Shown here: piece by piece, positions 19,395-27,988 of the stretch
Numbering within the stretch: the first letter of the stretch is position 1
Layout: every line of letters begins with the position of its first letter
NCBI GenBank assembly: GCA_040878395.1
Contig: JBBDMI010000012.1
Span: 25,151-89,150, forward strand
DNA: 64,000 nucleotides
Direction of reading: 5' to 3'
From: Candidatus Dependentiae bacterium
GTDB lineage: Bacteria; Babelota; Babeliae; Babelales; Vermiphilaceae
The notes under the pieces: generated by a model
The model's input: the letters and a program-made list of their open reading frames with translations, nothing else
The model's database searches: none
Told to the model about the DNA's origin: nothing
Made by a program: the position numbers and the translations under genes

Positions 19395-19545
19395 GACTGC
19401 TTAAGAAAAGCGAGCAAGTAATAGATCTGACCAATCAGGGAGCTAAGAAGGAATTGTAGCTAAATAAACTATGCTGGCCACAATCTATTACTTTCTCAAC
19501 AAGCAGTGCATTTAACCATACTCCTATAAGATAGGGAGGAGCATG
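19395..19545 (+). ncRNA. Candidate structured RNA, family unknown
   Basis: This gene-free stretch between nfo and the transferase gene folds into nested helices. ACTGCTT (19396-19402) pairs with AAGCAGT (19501-19507). GAG-C-AAGTAATAGAT (19412-19426) pairs with ATCTATTACTT-T-CTC (19483-19497), 14 bp with one mismatch. TGACCA (19428-19433) pairs with TGGCCA (19475-19480) with one mismatch. A further hairpin (CTCC/GGAG, 19521-19541) and a T-run (around 19577-19583) follow. I could not match it to tmRNA, RNase P or SRP RNA; a 6S-like long hairpin is conceivable. The strand is assumed from the trailing T-run. Confidence 0.35.
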
Positions 19546-19741
19546 ATTTCAAGCTTAAGACTCTTCTAATTTCTACCTTTTTTGATCAAAGAGCAACACA
19601 ATTTAATAAACAAATATTGCAACAACAAAAAAAGAGGCTATTTTAACTGTTTTTTAAAAAAAACGTTTGCTTTTTGCTAAAAGCAACAAAAAAGCAACAA
19701 AATAAAATTTTAAGATATGAAAAGGTTTTTTGGAATTATAG

Positions 19742-20731
19742 CTATAAAAAAATACAATACAGCCAAAACAACAAAAAGAAACTCCCTAAGACAAGAACTG
19801 CAACGATATCAATTAAGCCTTGAACAAATAGAATGGAACAAATCATAAGAATTATTGAAGCTGCCATAACAAAAATCAAAATTTGATATGGACCAAAACC
19901 TTTATTTTTTAAATATATTGCAAAATGATCTGGACTTGGATGGTAAAAAGGAATGTTTTTAGCCGTTCTTAACAAAATCAGTCCACCAACTTCCAAAAGA
20001 GGAATCGCTAAAATAATAAGGGGCACGAGATAACCATGCCAATTAATTGTTCCCCAATTGTATAAAAAAGGAATTGTAGCAAAAAATCCACCTATAAACA
20101 GTGAACCTGCATCTCCTAAATAGATGCGAGCCTTAGGTCTATTAAATATAAAAAAAGCTGTTAATGCTCCGATAAAAGAACACAATAAAAGAGCTACAGT
20201 GTAATTATGCATTAAAAGAGCAATAAATAAGAAACTCAGCGAACAAAATAAAGCCACTGTACCTGCAAGCCCATCCATAATATCAATCAAATTAAAAGCA
20301 TTAATTATAATCAACATCCAAAGAGCCGATATGGGTATATTCCAGTAGTTATAAAAAATATGTGATTTTAAATAAAAACCTGCTTTTAAAAAACAAAGAA
20401 CTGCAACTGCTTGGCCTGCAAATTTTTGCGACGGCCTTAATGCGATCAAGTCATCAATGAGACCAACATAAAATAAAATAGTGCAACCAACTAAAAATAA
20501 AAAAAATTGATTATCAAACGGGAAAGTAATCCCTAGAGTTGTTAATATCCCTAAGTATATAGCTGCCCCCCCCAAATAAGGAGTTGGCGTCTTATGTTTT
20601 TTAACTACACCATCAGGATGATCAATAATACTAAACTTATGCGCAATTTTGATAAAAATAGGCACAAAATAATAAGTAAGTAAAAAAGAAATAACTACAC
20701 TAAAAAAAAGCTTGATAAGAATAAAATTCAC
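19742..20731 (-). CDS. WecA/MraY-family polyprenyl-phosphate sugar-1-phosphate transferase
   Basis: Multispanning membrane enzyme that loads a sugar-phosphate onto undecaprenyl phosphate, the first step in making a lipid-linked polysaccharide. The loops show the family's motifs: DHPDGVVKKHKTPTPYLGG, LIDDLIALRP, the NLIDIMDGLAG block, YLGDAGSLFIG and the HPSPDH loop. These supply the conserved Asp and His residues. WecA/TagO-like is more likely than MraY because of the DIMDGLAG spacing. The frame is open back to an ATG at 20776, but AAAAGG (20739-20744) is spaced 7 bases from the GTG at 20731, which starts just before the first helix, so I use that. About 10 helices. Confidence 0.85.
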   Translation of the reverse strand: MNFILIKLFFSVVISFLLTYYFVPIFIKIAHKFSIIDHPDGVVKKHKTPTPYLGGAAIYLGILTTLGITFPFDNQFFLFLVGCTILFYVGLIDDLIALRPSQKFAGQAVAVLCFLKAGFYLKSHIFYNYWNIPISALWMLIIINAFNLIDIMDGLAGTVALFCSLSFLFIALLMHNYTVALLLCSFIGALTAFFIFNRPKARIYLGDAGSLFIGGFFATIPFLYNWGTINWHGYLVPLIILAIPLLEVGGLILLRTAKNIPFYHPSPDHFAIYLKNKGFGPYQILIFVMAASIILMICSILFVQGLIDIVAVLVLGSFFLLFWLYCIFL

Positions 20732-20817
20732 TGCAATGCCTTTTGTGTTAAATACCAAATTAATGCCATCAAGCATATCAAAACGTATAACATTAGGCGA
20801 ATGAAAAAAGATATTTT

Positions 20818-20850
20818 TTGGTCATCTCTTAAAAAACAAAAGATGACCAA
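20818..20850. terminator. Hairpin between infB and the transferase gene
   Basis: A 10-bp perfect inverted repeat (20818-20827 with 20841-20850) with a 13-base loop. The flanks are T/A runs. It lies downstream of infB and upstream of the transferase gene, both on the minus strand, and is likely an infB terminator. The U-run is better placed on the plus strand, so function is uncertain. Confidence 0.4.
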
Positions 20851-20897
20851 AGATTTTTTTTTCGAACTATTGATTTAAGCAGTATAAAGCAAAAGAG

Positions 20898-22856
20898 TTA
20901 TGCCTTACCTTCAGGAACCGAGATGAAGCATTCTACACGGTCATCTTCATAAAAATCATCCAGGCCTTCAACTCTGAATGCACAGTCAAAACCGGCATGA
21001 ACTTCTTTCACATTTTTGCCTTCACGTTGTAAGCTAATAATTTGACCTTGGCCAATTTTTTGCTTACCACGCCACACAACAACTTTTCCATTGCGAGAAA
21101 AAACACCATCTTTAACCATACAACCGGCAACAATCCCCAGTTTTTTAATATCAAAGACTTTTAGTATAGATCCTTCGCCAATTTTTTTATCAACCATTAC
21201 AACTTCTTTTTGCTGCTCAGCTCGTTCTTGTAGATCTTCTAGAAGTTTATAAATAATATCAAACAAAACAATTGAAACAGCATCTTTTTTTGCTAGCTGT
21301 AAGGCATTTTGTTCAGCTTTTACATGTAGACCAACAATGGCAGATTTTGTATTTGCAGCAAGAGCAACATCGCTCTCATTGATTTCTCCAACACCTGATG
21401 AAACAATAGAAAAATCAATATGTTTTATTTTTTTTGAAATTTTCTTAATGGAATCAAGCAATGCTTCTTTTGAAGAATTCGTATCTGTTTTAACAATAAG
21501 ATTGATTGCTTTCTCTTTCAAGAGAACACGTGAACGATCCTCTTCTGGGCGAGCTCGACGTGCAGATTTTTTTGAAACAACTTCAAAAAAGTTCCCTGAA
21601 TTCGGCAATGAAGAAAATCCTGCAACACGAACTGGATTAGCCGGACCGGCCTCTTTTAATTGCTTGCCATATGAATCGGTTATTGATGAAACTCGGCCAG
21701 AGACGTTGCCCGAAACAAAATAATCACCGAGATGTAATATACCCTGTTGCAACATAATGGTTGCTACTGAACCGCGACCTTTTTCTATCTTAGACTCAAG
21801 AACATACCCTTTTGCTTCACCTGCAAAGTCAGTTTTTAATTCCATCACTTGCGCTTGCAAATCAATAAGTTCAAGCAACTCATCAACTCCTTGCCCTGTT
21901 TTGGCAGAAATCGGAGCAACTATAACTTGACCGCCCCAATCTTCCGGCAACAAATCATGTTCAGAAAGCTGACGCTTTATCACTTCAAGGCGTATGGGGT
22001 CAGCTTTGTCAATTTTATTGACTGCAACAATGATCGGCACGTCCATTTGTTTTGCAAACTTAATAGCTTCAATGGTTTGAGGCATAATTCCATCGTCTGC
22101 AGCAATAATAAGAACTGCAATATCCGCAGTTTTTACACCGCGAGATCTAATTTTTGTGAACGCTTCATGACCTGGAGTATCGAGGAAAACAATCCCGCCG
22201 TGCTTAGTGTCGACATGATATGCACCTAAATGTTGCGTAATACCACCTTTTTCTCGAGACGCAACACGAGATTTGCGAATGTAGTCAAGTAACGTTGTTT
22301 TGCCATGATCTACATGACCTAATATAACTATAATCGGAGGACGAGACTTAATGTCTGCAACTTCTGAATTTTCAATTTCAGTTTTTTGATCAGATGTTGC
22401 CTCAGGAGCCTTTACAGAAACCTCATAGTATTCTGCTAGGCGACGAATAACATTTTCGTCAAGCAATAAGTTTTTTGGCGCAAGAATGCCCCAACGAAGC
22501 AATGTTAAAATCACGTCATTGGCAAGAATACCCAAAGTTTGGGCAAAATCTGATGGCGTCATAGGAGAAAGAAGTATCTCCGAGACAGCTGCTACAGGCT
22601 TGCTTGCTGCATTTACAGGGTCGCCCTGCGGTGCATTATTCGAATCAGTCCGATTTCTATAAGAGCTTTGGCCAGAACTCTTTTTAATCGAAGGGTTGTT
22701 TTTTTGGGGGCCTTTGTATTTTTTTTTCAAATATCCCATCTCTTGATTAGTAAGCATAAACAGATGACTTCCAACTTTATAGCCGGCCTTATTTAAGGCT
22801 TCTATTAAGTCTTCAGAAGAAAGGTTATGCTTTTTTGCAAATTCATATATACGCAT
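20898..22856 (-). CDS. infB: Translation initiation factor IF-2
   Basis: GTPase that places initiator tRNA on the 30S subunit. About 652 residues, shorter than the ~890 of E. coli because the N-terminal extension is brief. Visible blocks: an N-terminal IF2_N-like helix region (1-50), a low-complexity linker, a second IF2_N (about 98-145), G1 GHVDHGKT (180-187), G3 DTPGHE, G4 NKID and the C-terminal beta-barrel domains. ATG at 22856 is one codon inside a GTG. It lies 31 bases downstream of nusA, the classic nusA-infB order. Confidence 0.96.
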   Translation of the reverse strand: MRIYEFAKKHNLSSEDLIEALNKAGYKVGSHLFMLTNQEMGYLKKKYKGPQKNNPSIKKSSGQSSYRNRTDSNNAPQGDPVNAASKPVAAVSEILLSPMTPSDFAQTLGILANDVILTLLRWGILAPKNLLLDENVIRRLAEYYEVSVKAPEATSDQKTEIENSEVADIKSRPPIIVILGHVDHGKTTLLDYIRKSRVASREKGGITQHLGAYHVDTKHGGIVFLDTPGHEAFTKIRSRGVKTADIAVLIIAADDGIMPQTIEAIKFAKQMDVPIIVAVNKIDKADPIRLEVIKRQLSEHDLLPEDWGGQVIVAPISAKTGQGVDELLELIDLQAQVMELKTDFAGEAKGYVLESKIEKGRGSVATIMLQQGILHLGDYFVSGNVSGRVSSITDSYGKQLKEAGPANPVRVAGFSSLPNSGNFFEVVSKKSARRARPEEDRSRVLLKEKAINLIVKTDTNSSKEALLDSIKKISKKIKHIDFSIVSSGVGEINESDVALAANTKSAIVGLHVKAEQNALQLAKKDAVSIVLFDIIYKLLEDLQERAEQQKEVVMVDKKIGEGSILKVFDIKKLGIVAGCMVKDGVFSRNGKVVVWRGKQKIGQGQIISLQREGKNVKEVHAGFDCAFRVEGLDDFYEDDRVECFISVPEGKA

Positions 22857-22887
22857 CACACCATCTTGCTTCTACAATACAGTTTTT

Positions 22888-23955
22888 TTACTCTTCTAAA
22901 CCGGCTATATTGATATCAATAATATCTGCAACCGCTTCATCTTTCTTGTCTTCTTGCACAAGATCAATATCAATCTCATTTAGCCTTGCAGCCAAAGAAA
23001 TATTTTTCCCCATCTTACCAATAGCCAATGACCGCTGGTCTTCATCAACCCATACATAGGCTTTATGCCCCTTTATCTGAACCTTGTTAACAACGGCCGG
23101 CTTTAAGGAATTTTTTATCATGGCCTCAGGAGATTCGTCCCAAGATAGCACATCTATCTTTTCACCGCCAAGCTCTTTAAGTATTGGCTTGATACGTACG
23201 CCGCCAACCCCAACACAAGTCCCTACGGGATCAATGTTTTTGTCATTAGATGCAACAACAACCTTAGATTTATAACCCGGCGCTCGTACGATTTTTTTTA
23301 TTTCTACAAGCTTTTCAAAAACTTCTGGTATTTCTAACTCAAAAAGCTTGTATAAAAACTGGTCTGATGCACGGTCCAAAATAAGCTGATTTTCATTGCG
23401 GGGCTCAGAAAGAACTTCTTTAAGCAATGCACGAATCGGATATCCCACAATACATTTGTCGGTTGAGCTCATTAAAGACTTTGGCAAAAAACCCATAGAA
23501 TCTTGAAGCTTAACTGCTATGCCGCCGCGCTCACATTTGTGAACAACGCCGTGAACAATCGTACCTTCTTTTTCTTTGAATTCATTATAAACAGCCAACG
23601 CCTCAATTTTTCTAATTTGATTAGCGATGACCTGCTTAGCACGCAAGATCTCAATACGGCCTATCTTTCCATCAAAGGGAATCCAGGCTTTATCTCCAGC
23701 AGAAAGCTTTTCATCAATGTGCCTTGCTTTACGTGTGCTGATTTCAACATCAGGATCCTGTACCGAAGATACAACTGTTTTTTCGACCTCAATGGCAACA
23801 TCATCCTCTTTTTTGTCATGACGTGCTCGTAAAGGCAAGTTAGGGTATTTTTTTTCGTACGCAGCTAGCATACCCTCACAAATAATCGAATTTAAAGTTT
23901 CCTTGTCAAGACCGCGCTCTTCAACAAGTTCCTCTATAACAGCTGTTAATCTCAC
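22888..23955 (-). CDS. nusA: Transcription termination/antitermination factor NusA
   Basis: RNA polymerase-associated factor, 355 residues, the length without the C-terminal acidic repeats. Order: N-terminal polymerase-binding domain (about 1-125), S1 domain (about 130-200), KH1 (around VGVGGVRIKPILKELGGEKI) and KH2 ending near GKMGKNISLAARL. Start codon is GTG with AAAGGA just upstream. It heads the nusA-infB operon. rimP, which usually precedes nusA, is not here; instead the candidate replication origin lies upstream. Confidence 0.95.
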   Translation of the reverse strand: MRLTAVIEELVEERGLDKETLNSIICEGMLAAYEKKYPNLPLRARHDKKEDDVAIEVEKTVVSSVQDPDVEISTRKARHIDEKLSAGDKAWIPFDGKIGRIEILRAKQVIANQIRKIEALAVYNEFKEKEGTIVHGVVHKCERGGIAVKLQDSMGFLPKSLMSSTDKCIVGYPIRALLKEVLSEPRNENQLILDRASDQFLYKLFELEIPEVFEKLVEIKKIVRAPGYKSKVVVASNDKNIDPVGTCVGVGGVRIKPILKELGGEKIDVLSWDESPEAMIKNSLKPAVVNKVQIKGHKAYVWVDEDQRSLAIGKMGKNISLAARLNEIDIDLVQEDKKDEAVADIIDINIAGLEE

Positions 23956-24059
23956 AATATCCTTTGCCTACTGAAACATTTTTGAATTGTATAGATAAGT
24001 GTAACATAAAAAAACTGAAAATGAAGCTATTTCTTTTATGATGTTTCTTTCTAACTTCT

Positions 24060-24102
24060 TATATATATATATATGTTTTTAATAAATATAATAGTAATAA
24101 GC
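24060..24102. other. Very AT-rich tract (possible DNA-unwinding element)
   Basis: An (AT)n run followed by TTTTTAATAAATATAATAG, lying just left of the DnaA-box-like arrays. Easily melted DNA beside DnaA boxes is the expected layout of an origin; here it is only position and composition that suggest it. Confidence 0.4.
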
Positions 24103-24114
24103 AAAGACTTTTTT

Positions 24115-24376
24115 GGTGGATAACTTTTTCTTAAAGCTCTTATATAGTCTGCAGATCGAGCCATACAGGTGTCTTAGGATGGTGGATAAGTGGTGGATAA
24201 CTTGTGGATAACTTGTGGATAACTCAAAAATAACCCTTGGATATCTTTATATAGAGGCACATAAAGAAAAATGTAAAAATAAGATCGCCCTTCAGGAGGG
24301 AGGATTGTTTTTTTGCCTAAAAGTTATCCACAAGTTATCCACCATCTATCCACCACTTATCCACCACTTATCCACC
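24115..24376. other. Candidate oriC: inverted arrays of DnaA-box-like 9-mers with 11-bp period
   Basis: Left array, boxes reading on the minus strand: starts at 24181, 24192, 24203 and 24214, exactly 11 bases apart, with a lone box at 24115. Right array, reading on the plus strand: starts at 24324, 24335, 24346, 24357 and 24368, again exactly 11 apart. Boxes at 24203, 24214 and 24324 are perfect TTATCCACA; the others end in C or differ at one further position. The arrays face each other across 101 bases (24223-24323). DnaA recognises TTATNCACA; an oriC role is inferred. No dnaA or dnaN gene is in the window. An open frame through this region (24215-24478) is judged spurious. Confidence 0.5.
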
Positions 24377-24467
24377 AGACAAGAAGTCAGTTTGTATGGA
24401 TTCTACAAGCCTAATTGTTTCTTATTGAAAATAATTCTATATAAAAGGTATTTTTTTTGTGTGGGGT

Positions 24468-25037
24468 TTATAGAGTAGATTCTTCTATGGCTTTAATGAT
24501 GTCTTCTGTTAGGGTGGGGAGTCTTTTTGGGTCGCGTAAGATGTATGCCGGGTGAAATGTGGGCAGAAGTAAGAAATCTTTCATTTTTATATATTTCCCG
24601 CGTACTTGTGAAATAGATATTTGTGTGTCAAGTAATCCTTCAAGGGCGGATGCTCCAAGGGTACAGATTACTTTAGGTTGAATTATTTGAATTTGTGCAA
24701 ATAATAAGTTTCTGCCTTGGTGAAGTTCATCGGGATATGGCTTGCGGTTTTTTGGTGGGCGAACTTTTACTATATTGGTTATGAATACGTCTTTTCTCCT
24801 TACGTTGGCAGATTGTAGTATTTTGTCTAGTAGCTTTCCAGATCTGCCTACAAATGGACGTTGTAGTTCATCTTCTTTTGCACCGGGGGCTTCGCCAATA
24901 AACATAAGGTTTGCATTGGAGCTTCCTTCTCCAAATATAATGCGATTACTTCCGCCTTGTACAAGAAGTTTGTTTGAATTTTTATAAGGTTCATACAGTT
25001 CTTCAAGTAGCTGCTGTTTATATATCTTTAAGTTCAT
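24468..25037 (-). CDS. Family 4 uracil-DNA glycosylase lacking the Fe-S cysteines
   Basis: Removes uracil from DNA. 189 residues, typical length. Motif A is GEAPGAKED (48-56), followed by RPFVGRSG; motif B is HPAYILRD (162-169). Family 4 enzymes normally hold a 4Fe-4S cluster with four Cys: a CxxC pair near the N-terminus, one in KCRPP and one about 16 residues on. Here the N-terminal stretch has no Cys, the KCRPP position is Val92 and the last is Gly108. The only Cys (KVICTLG) lies elsewhere. The UDG call is firm. No ribosome-binding site is obvious at the ATG. Confidence 0.88.
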   Translation of the reverse strand: MNLKIYKQQLLEELYEPYKNSNKLLVQGGSNRIIFGEGSSNANLMFIGEAPGAKEDELQRPFVGRSGKLLDKILQSANVRRKDVFITNIVKVRPPKNRKPYPDELHQGRNLLFAQIQIIQPKVICTLGASALEGLLDTQISISQVRGKYIKMKDFLLLPTFHPAYILRDPKRLPTLTEDIIKAIEESTL

Positions 25038-25055
25038 ATCGTTTTTTAGTTAAAA

Positions 25056-25089
25056 GGGCCAATGTATATATTAGCATACGCATTGGCCC
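25056..25089. terminator. Hairpin between clostripain and UDG genes
   Basis: GGGCCAATG (25056-25064) and CATTGGCCC (25081-25089) form a 9-bp perfect stem with A- and T-rich flanks. On the minus strand it would follow the clostripain stop codon and end in TTTT. Confidence 0.55.
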
Positions 25090-25113
25090 AAAAAATTAAA
25101 GAGTTCTTTTTTT

Positions 25114-26643
25114 TTATCCCGCTACATACATATGTATCAGTTGTGACCATTTGTTTTGTTTTGCAAATGGTATATGTGCATATGAGCTATGAATACGTCG
25201 CTCGGGAAAATAAATTGATATGCCACGAGCTTGATTTAAGTTTTTGCCACATACATTTGCAAGAACCAGTTTTCTGATGATTGCCCGTCCATGATCAAGC
25301 AGAGTCCTCAGTTCATTTGTTATTTTTTGTCCTCGTTTTGCATTAGTAAAACTAAAATGTTTTAAATTGTATTCAAGGTTCACATATAGATGGTGCAGGT
25401 CAATGTAACTTGGTTCATCAAAGTGTGTACACAGTAGTTTGTTTTTGCTCGCACGAATTGCATTGTTCACGCTTTTGTTTTTTTGTAGCTGTAAGGCTTC
25501 AATGAGTAAAGTTGCAACATCATTTATGTTCTCTTGAAGAAAGCTAAGGTCGTCAAGAAAGATTGCTGATTGCGTATAGTCGTTTGTTATTTTATTATAT
25601 GTTTCTTCATAGACATGTGCAATGTGACGAGCAAAATCACGCTTGTTGAGCGATCTATATAAAAATGGCTCAAGAACTTTTTGGTAATTCCACCCTGTGC
25701 CAAGTTCTACTTCTTGTGATCCAACCATAATATGAGCGTGCTGTTGTAATAAATCACAAACTTCAATCATAGACATTAAGCATGCATCAAAGCCGATAAT
25801 TGCAAATTTTTCATTATTTAGATATTTTTTACGAACAGCGCTTAAGGCATAATCTAGTTTTTCATTTGTAAGATAGTTTCCGGCTGAGTCATCCCAGCAG
25901 ATGCCCTTTGAGTTGTCTTCGCATTCTTCAGCATTTGATTTTGATAGGTTGCGTTCATTTGTTTGTAAATCATTATCAATTTCCTGCCAAGCAAGAGACT
26001 CCGGATCCTGTTGTTCAAGTAACCATAATATGTCTTGTGCATCATGATTGTGTTGAGCCGGATCAACATCTCCTAAGATACTTGTTGATCGATCAAGTTC
26101 AAGCATGTTTAAGGTTGGATTATATGTGAAGAGTTCTGTTGGGCTGATAATTCTGCCATGATATGGATCAAGAGCACCGGTTCCATGATTCCAGAAAATA
26201 AGAGCGTAGTCATGTGCCGGATAATCTGTAATTGCCCATTGGCAAGCAGATATTAATGTTTCAGGTTGTCCACTGTCCATGCGTTGTGTTGCAGGATCAT
26301 AAGCATTAACGTGTAATATTTTATTTTTTTCAATATAGTAACGTCGAGTTATTTTTTTGTTTCCTGCGATGCGAATATCCAGATGCACAACTATGTGGAT
26401 ATTTTCATTTGAGCCAATTGCCGCCATTTGTTTTATGTTGCGTGCTGCAAAGCTGCGTAAATCATTGTCGGCTGCCATATAAACAATGATGGAGGTTTGT
26501 CTTTTGGATGTTTTTTTATGATGTTTTTTTTCTTTGTTGTATGAAACCGCAGGCATAATATGTTGCTCTCGCGATAAAGCGAGATGCTCATAAGTAAATA
26601 AAGTAAAAACAATTAAACATGCTTTTATTGTTTTAAAATTCAT
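25114..26643 (-). CDS. Exported clostripain-family (C11, clan CD) cysteine peptidase
   Basis: 509 residues with a signal peptide (about 1-23) and AAGGGGAAGGG before the ATG. The C11 pattern is clear: YMAADNDLRSFAARNI near residue 55, IFWNHGTGA with catalytic His153, and IIGFDACLMS with catalytic Cys288. It is followed by the VGSQEVELGTGWNY block. These peptidases cleave after Arg or Lys and are often self-processing. The insert between His and Cys (about 160-250) is long and acidic. It is the recognised member of the clan that the 7919-11585 triplet resembles. Confidence 0.88.
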   Translation of the reverse strand: MNFKTIKACLIVFTLFTYEHLALSREQHIMPAVSYNKEKKHHKKTSKRQTSIIVYMAADNDLRSFAARNIKQMAAIGSNENIHIVVHLDIRIAGNKKITRRYYIEKNKILHVNAYDPATQRMDSGQPETLISACQWAITDYPAHDYALIFWNHGTGALDPYHGRIISPTELFTYNPTLNMLELDRSTSILGDVDPAQHNHDAQDILWLLEQQDPESLAWQEIDNDLQTNERNLSKSNAEECEDNSKGICWDDSAGNYLTNEKLDYALSAVRKKYLNNEKFAIIGFDACLMSMIEVCDLLQQHAHIMVGSQEVELGTGWNYQKVLEPFLYRSLNKRDFARHIAHVYEETYNKITNDYTQSAIFLDDLSFLQENINDVATLLIEALQLQKNKSVNNAIRASKNKLLCTHFDEPSYIDLHHLYVNLEYNLKHFSFTNAKRGQKITNELRTLLDHGRAIIRKLVLANVCGKNLNQARGISIYFPERRIHSSYAHIPFAKQNKWSQLIHMYVAG

Positions 26644-26729
26644 TATCCCTTCCCCTTTTTTTTGATGTGAATTTTAATTACATGATATGAAAAATAGGAG
26701 GCAAAATGCAATGAATTGGTATTCTGTTT

Positions 26730-27851
26730 TTACTTTTGATACAACAGTTGGCTATTTGTTATTGCAAGAACAAGAGTCAACCCAAAGCTCAATTGAAAAT
26801 CTAGAAAAAAAAGTAACGAAGGATTGATGAATAAAAAAAGACAAATAAGCATGAGGATGGTATGGACGATATTGATTTGGAGCCCTGATATTTTGCAAAA
26901 CATGCACCATAAAAATCCGGTATATGCTCGTGAAAATGAGATACTTGGCCAAGTGAGTAAAGCATAAAAACCTGTGACTAAAAGAGTAACTAATTGTTTT
27001 GAAAGGAGAGGGATAGGAATATATCGGAGGATTAACTGTAATAATAAAATGAATATAATGAGATGCAATCCTGACCGGGCCAGATAATGTATAATGCCCC
27101 AATTTAAAAAGAGGTTTTTAATGTGCTGATACTGCTTTTTTATGCAAGATCTATTGCCTAGAAAAATTGACGACAGTAATGTTATTGTATTAGGAGAACA
27201 TTTTTTTTGTAGTTGATTTAATATGTTGTGTTTGAATGTATGTATAGATCTTTTAAGATGAAACCTTGGATGATAAAGAATGCTTGCCTTGTTATTTTTT
27301 AAAAACGTAGTTGCATGTATTCCTTCTTTTATTAAATAGGTATTAAAAGAATTACTATTTTTTTTTCCTATTTTAATATCCTGGAGCATGATTGTGTCGC
27401 CAACTGTGTAATAAGGCTTTTGTTTTGTATAGCACTGTAGTCGCCAATTGAATCGTGAGGGGATGTTGTTCTTAGTGTTGGTTGTCGAAGTGACGTCAAT
27501 TAAAACAGTATAATGATATAGGTCGTGCTGCACGGGATCAATATCATAAACCGATCCGGTTATATTTACTATTTGATTGCGAATGAGAGATGCATGGCAA
27601 TTGTGTCTATACAGCTGAAATTGTAAGCGGGTGAATCCTAGTACAAAAAAAATAATACACAAAAAAAATGGTTTCCATGAAGATGAATTTAGTGTAATAA
27701 ATATTGAAATAAACCAAAAGACTGAAAATATTATCCATTGATATGTATAAGCAAAACTGATGCCCAGCAAAAAAGAGCTTGTGAATGCAAGCCATAAGAT
27801 CAGGCGATTTGCGTGAGATTTAACTATTGATTTTTTGTCATGTTCTTTCAT
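26730..27851 (-). CDS. ComEC/Rec2-like competence protein, truncated (no C-terminal nuclease-like domain)
   Basis: Inner-membrane DNA-uptake channel family. 373 residues against 700-800 in full ComEC. Two or three N-terminal helices, a DUF4131-like OB region (about 90-190), then the competence domain with the phrase HYLARSGLHLIIF that matches the family's HLLAISGLHV. The metallo-beta-lactamase-like domain and the last helices are absent. The frame stops at 26730 and the clostripain gene begins 87 bases on; a different frame (about 26643-26730) contains a hydrophobic stretch that could be a shifted remnant. It may be decaying or a reduced form. Confidence 0.75.
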   Translation of the reverse strand: MKEHDKKSIVKSHANRLILWLAFTSSFLLGISFAYTYQWIIFSVFWFISIFITLNSSSWKPFFLCIIFFVLGFTRLQFQLYRHNCHASLIRNQIVNITGSVYDIDPVQHDLYHYTVLIDVTSTTNTKNNIPSRFNWRLQCYTKQKPYYTVGDTIMLQDIKIGKKNSNSFNTYLIKEGIHATTFLKNNKASILYHPRFHLKRSIHTFKHNILNQLQKKCSPNTITLLSSIFLGNRSCIKKQYQHIKNLFLNWGIIHYLARSGLHLIIFILLLQLILRYIPIPLLSKQLVTLLVTGFYALLTWPSISFSRAYTGFLWCMFCKISGLQINIVHTILMLICLFLFINPSLLFFLDFQLSFGLTLVLAITNSQLLYQK

Positions 27852-27988
27852 TATGTAAGTATATAAGATTTGACTATGTAATCAAGTAAATGGAAAATAA
27901 AGAGCCCTATTGTGTATAAAATAATATGTGTGGTAACATAATGTTTCCAATAGTCACGTTGGTGCCTATTTATATTAGGAACAAAAAA

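Noticed and set aside
19395..19545. Assignment as tmRNA, RNase P RNA or SRP RNA
   Set aside because: None of the conserved core sequences of those RNAs were found; 6S was left open as a vague resemblance only.
21337..22229. Open frames of 126-128 codons opposite infB
   Set aside because: Antisense shadows of a strongly conserved gene.
24181..24376. CRISPR-like tandem array
   Set aside because: Units are 9-11 bases long with no unique spacers, in two opposing directions; they fit DnaA boxes, not CRISPR repeats.
24215..24478. 87-codon open frame through the box arrays
   Set aside because: It runs through the repeats and spacer, has no ribosome-binding site, and its protein is low-complexity.
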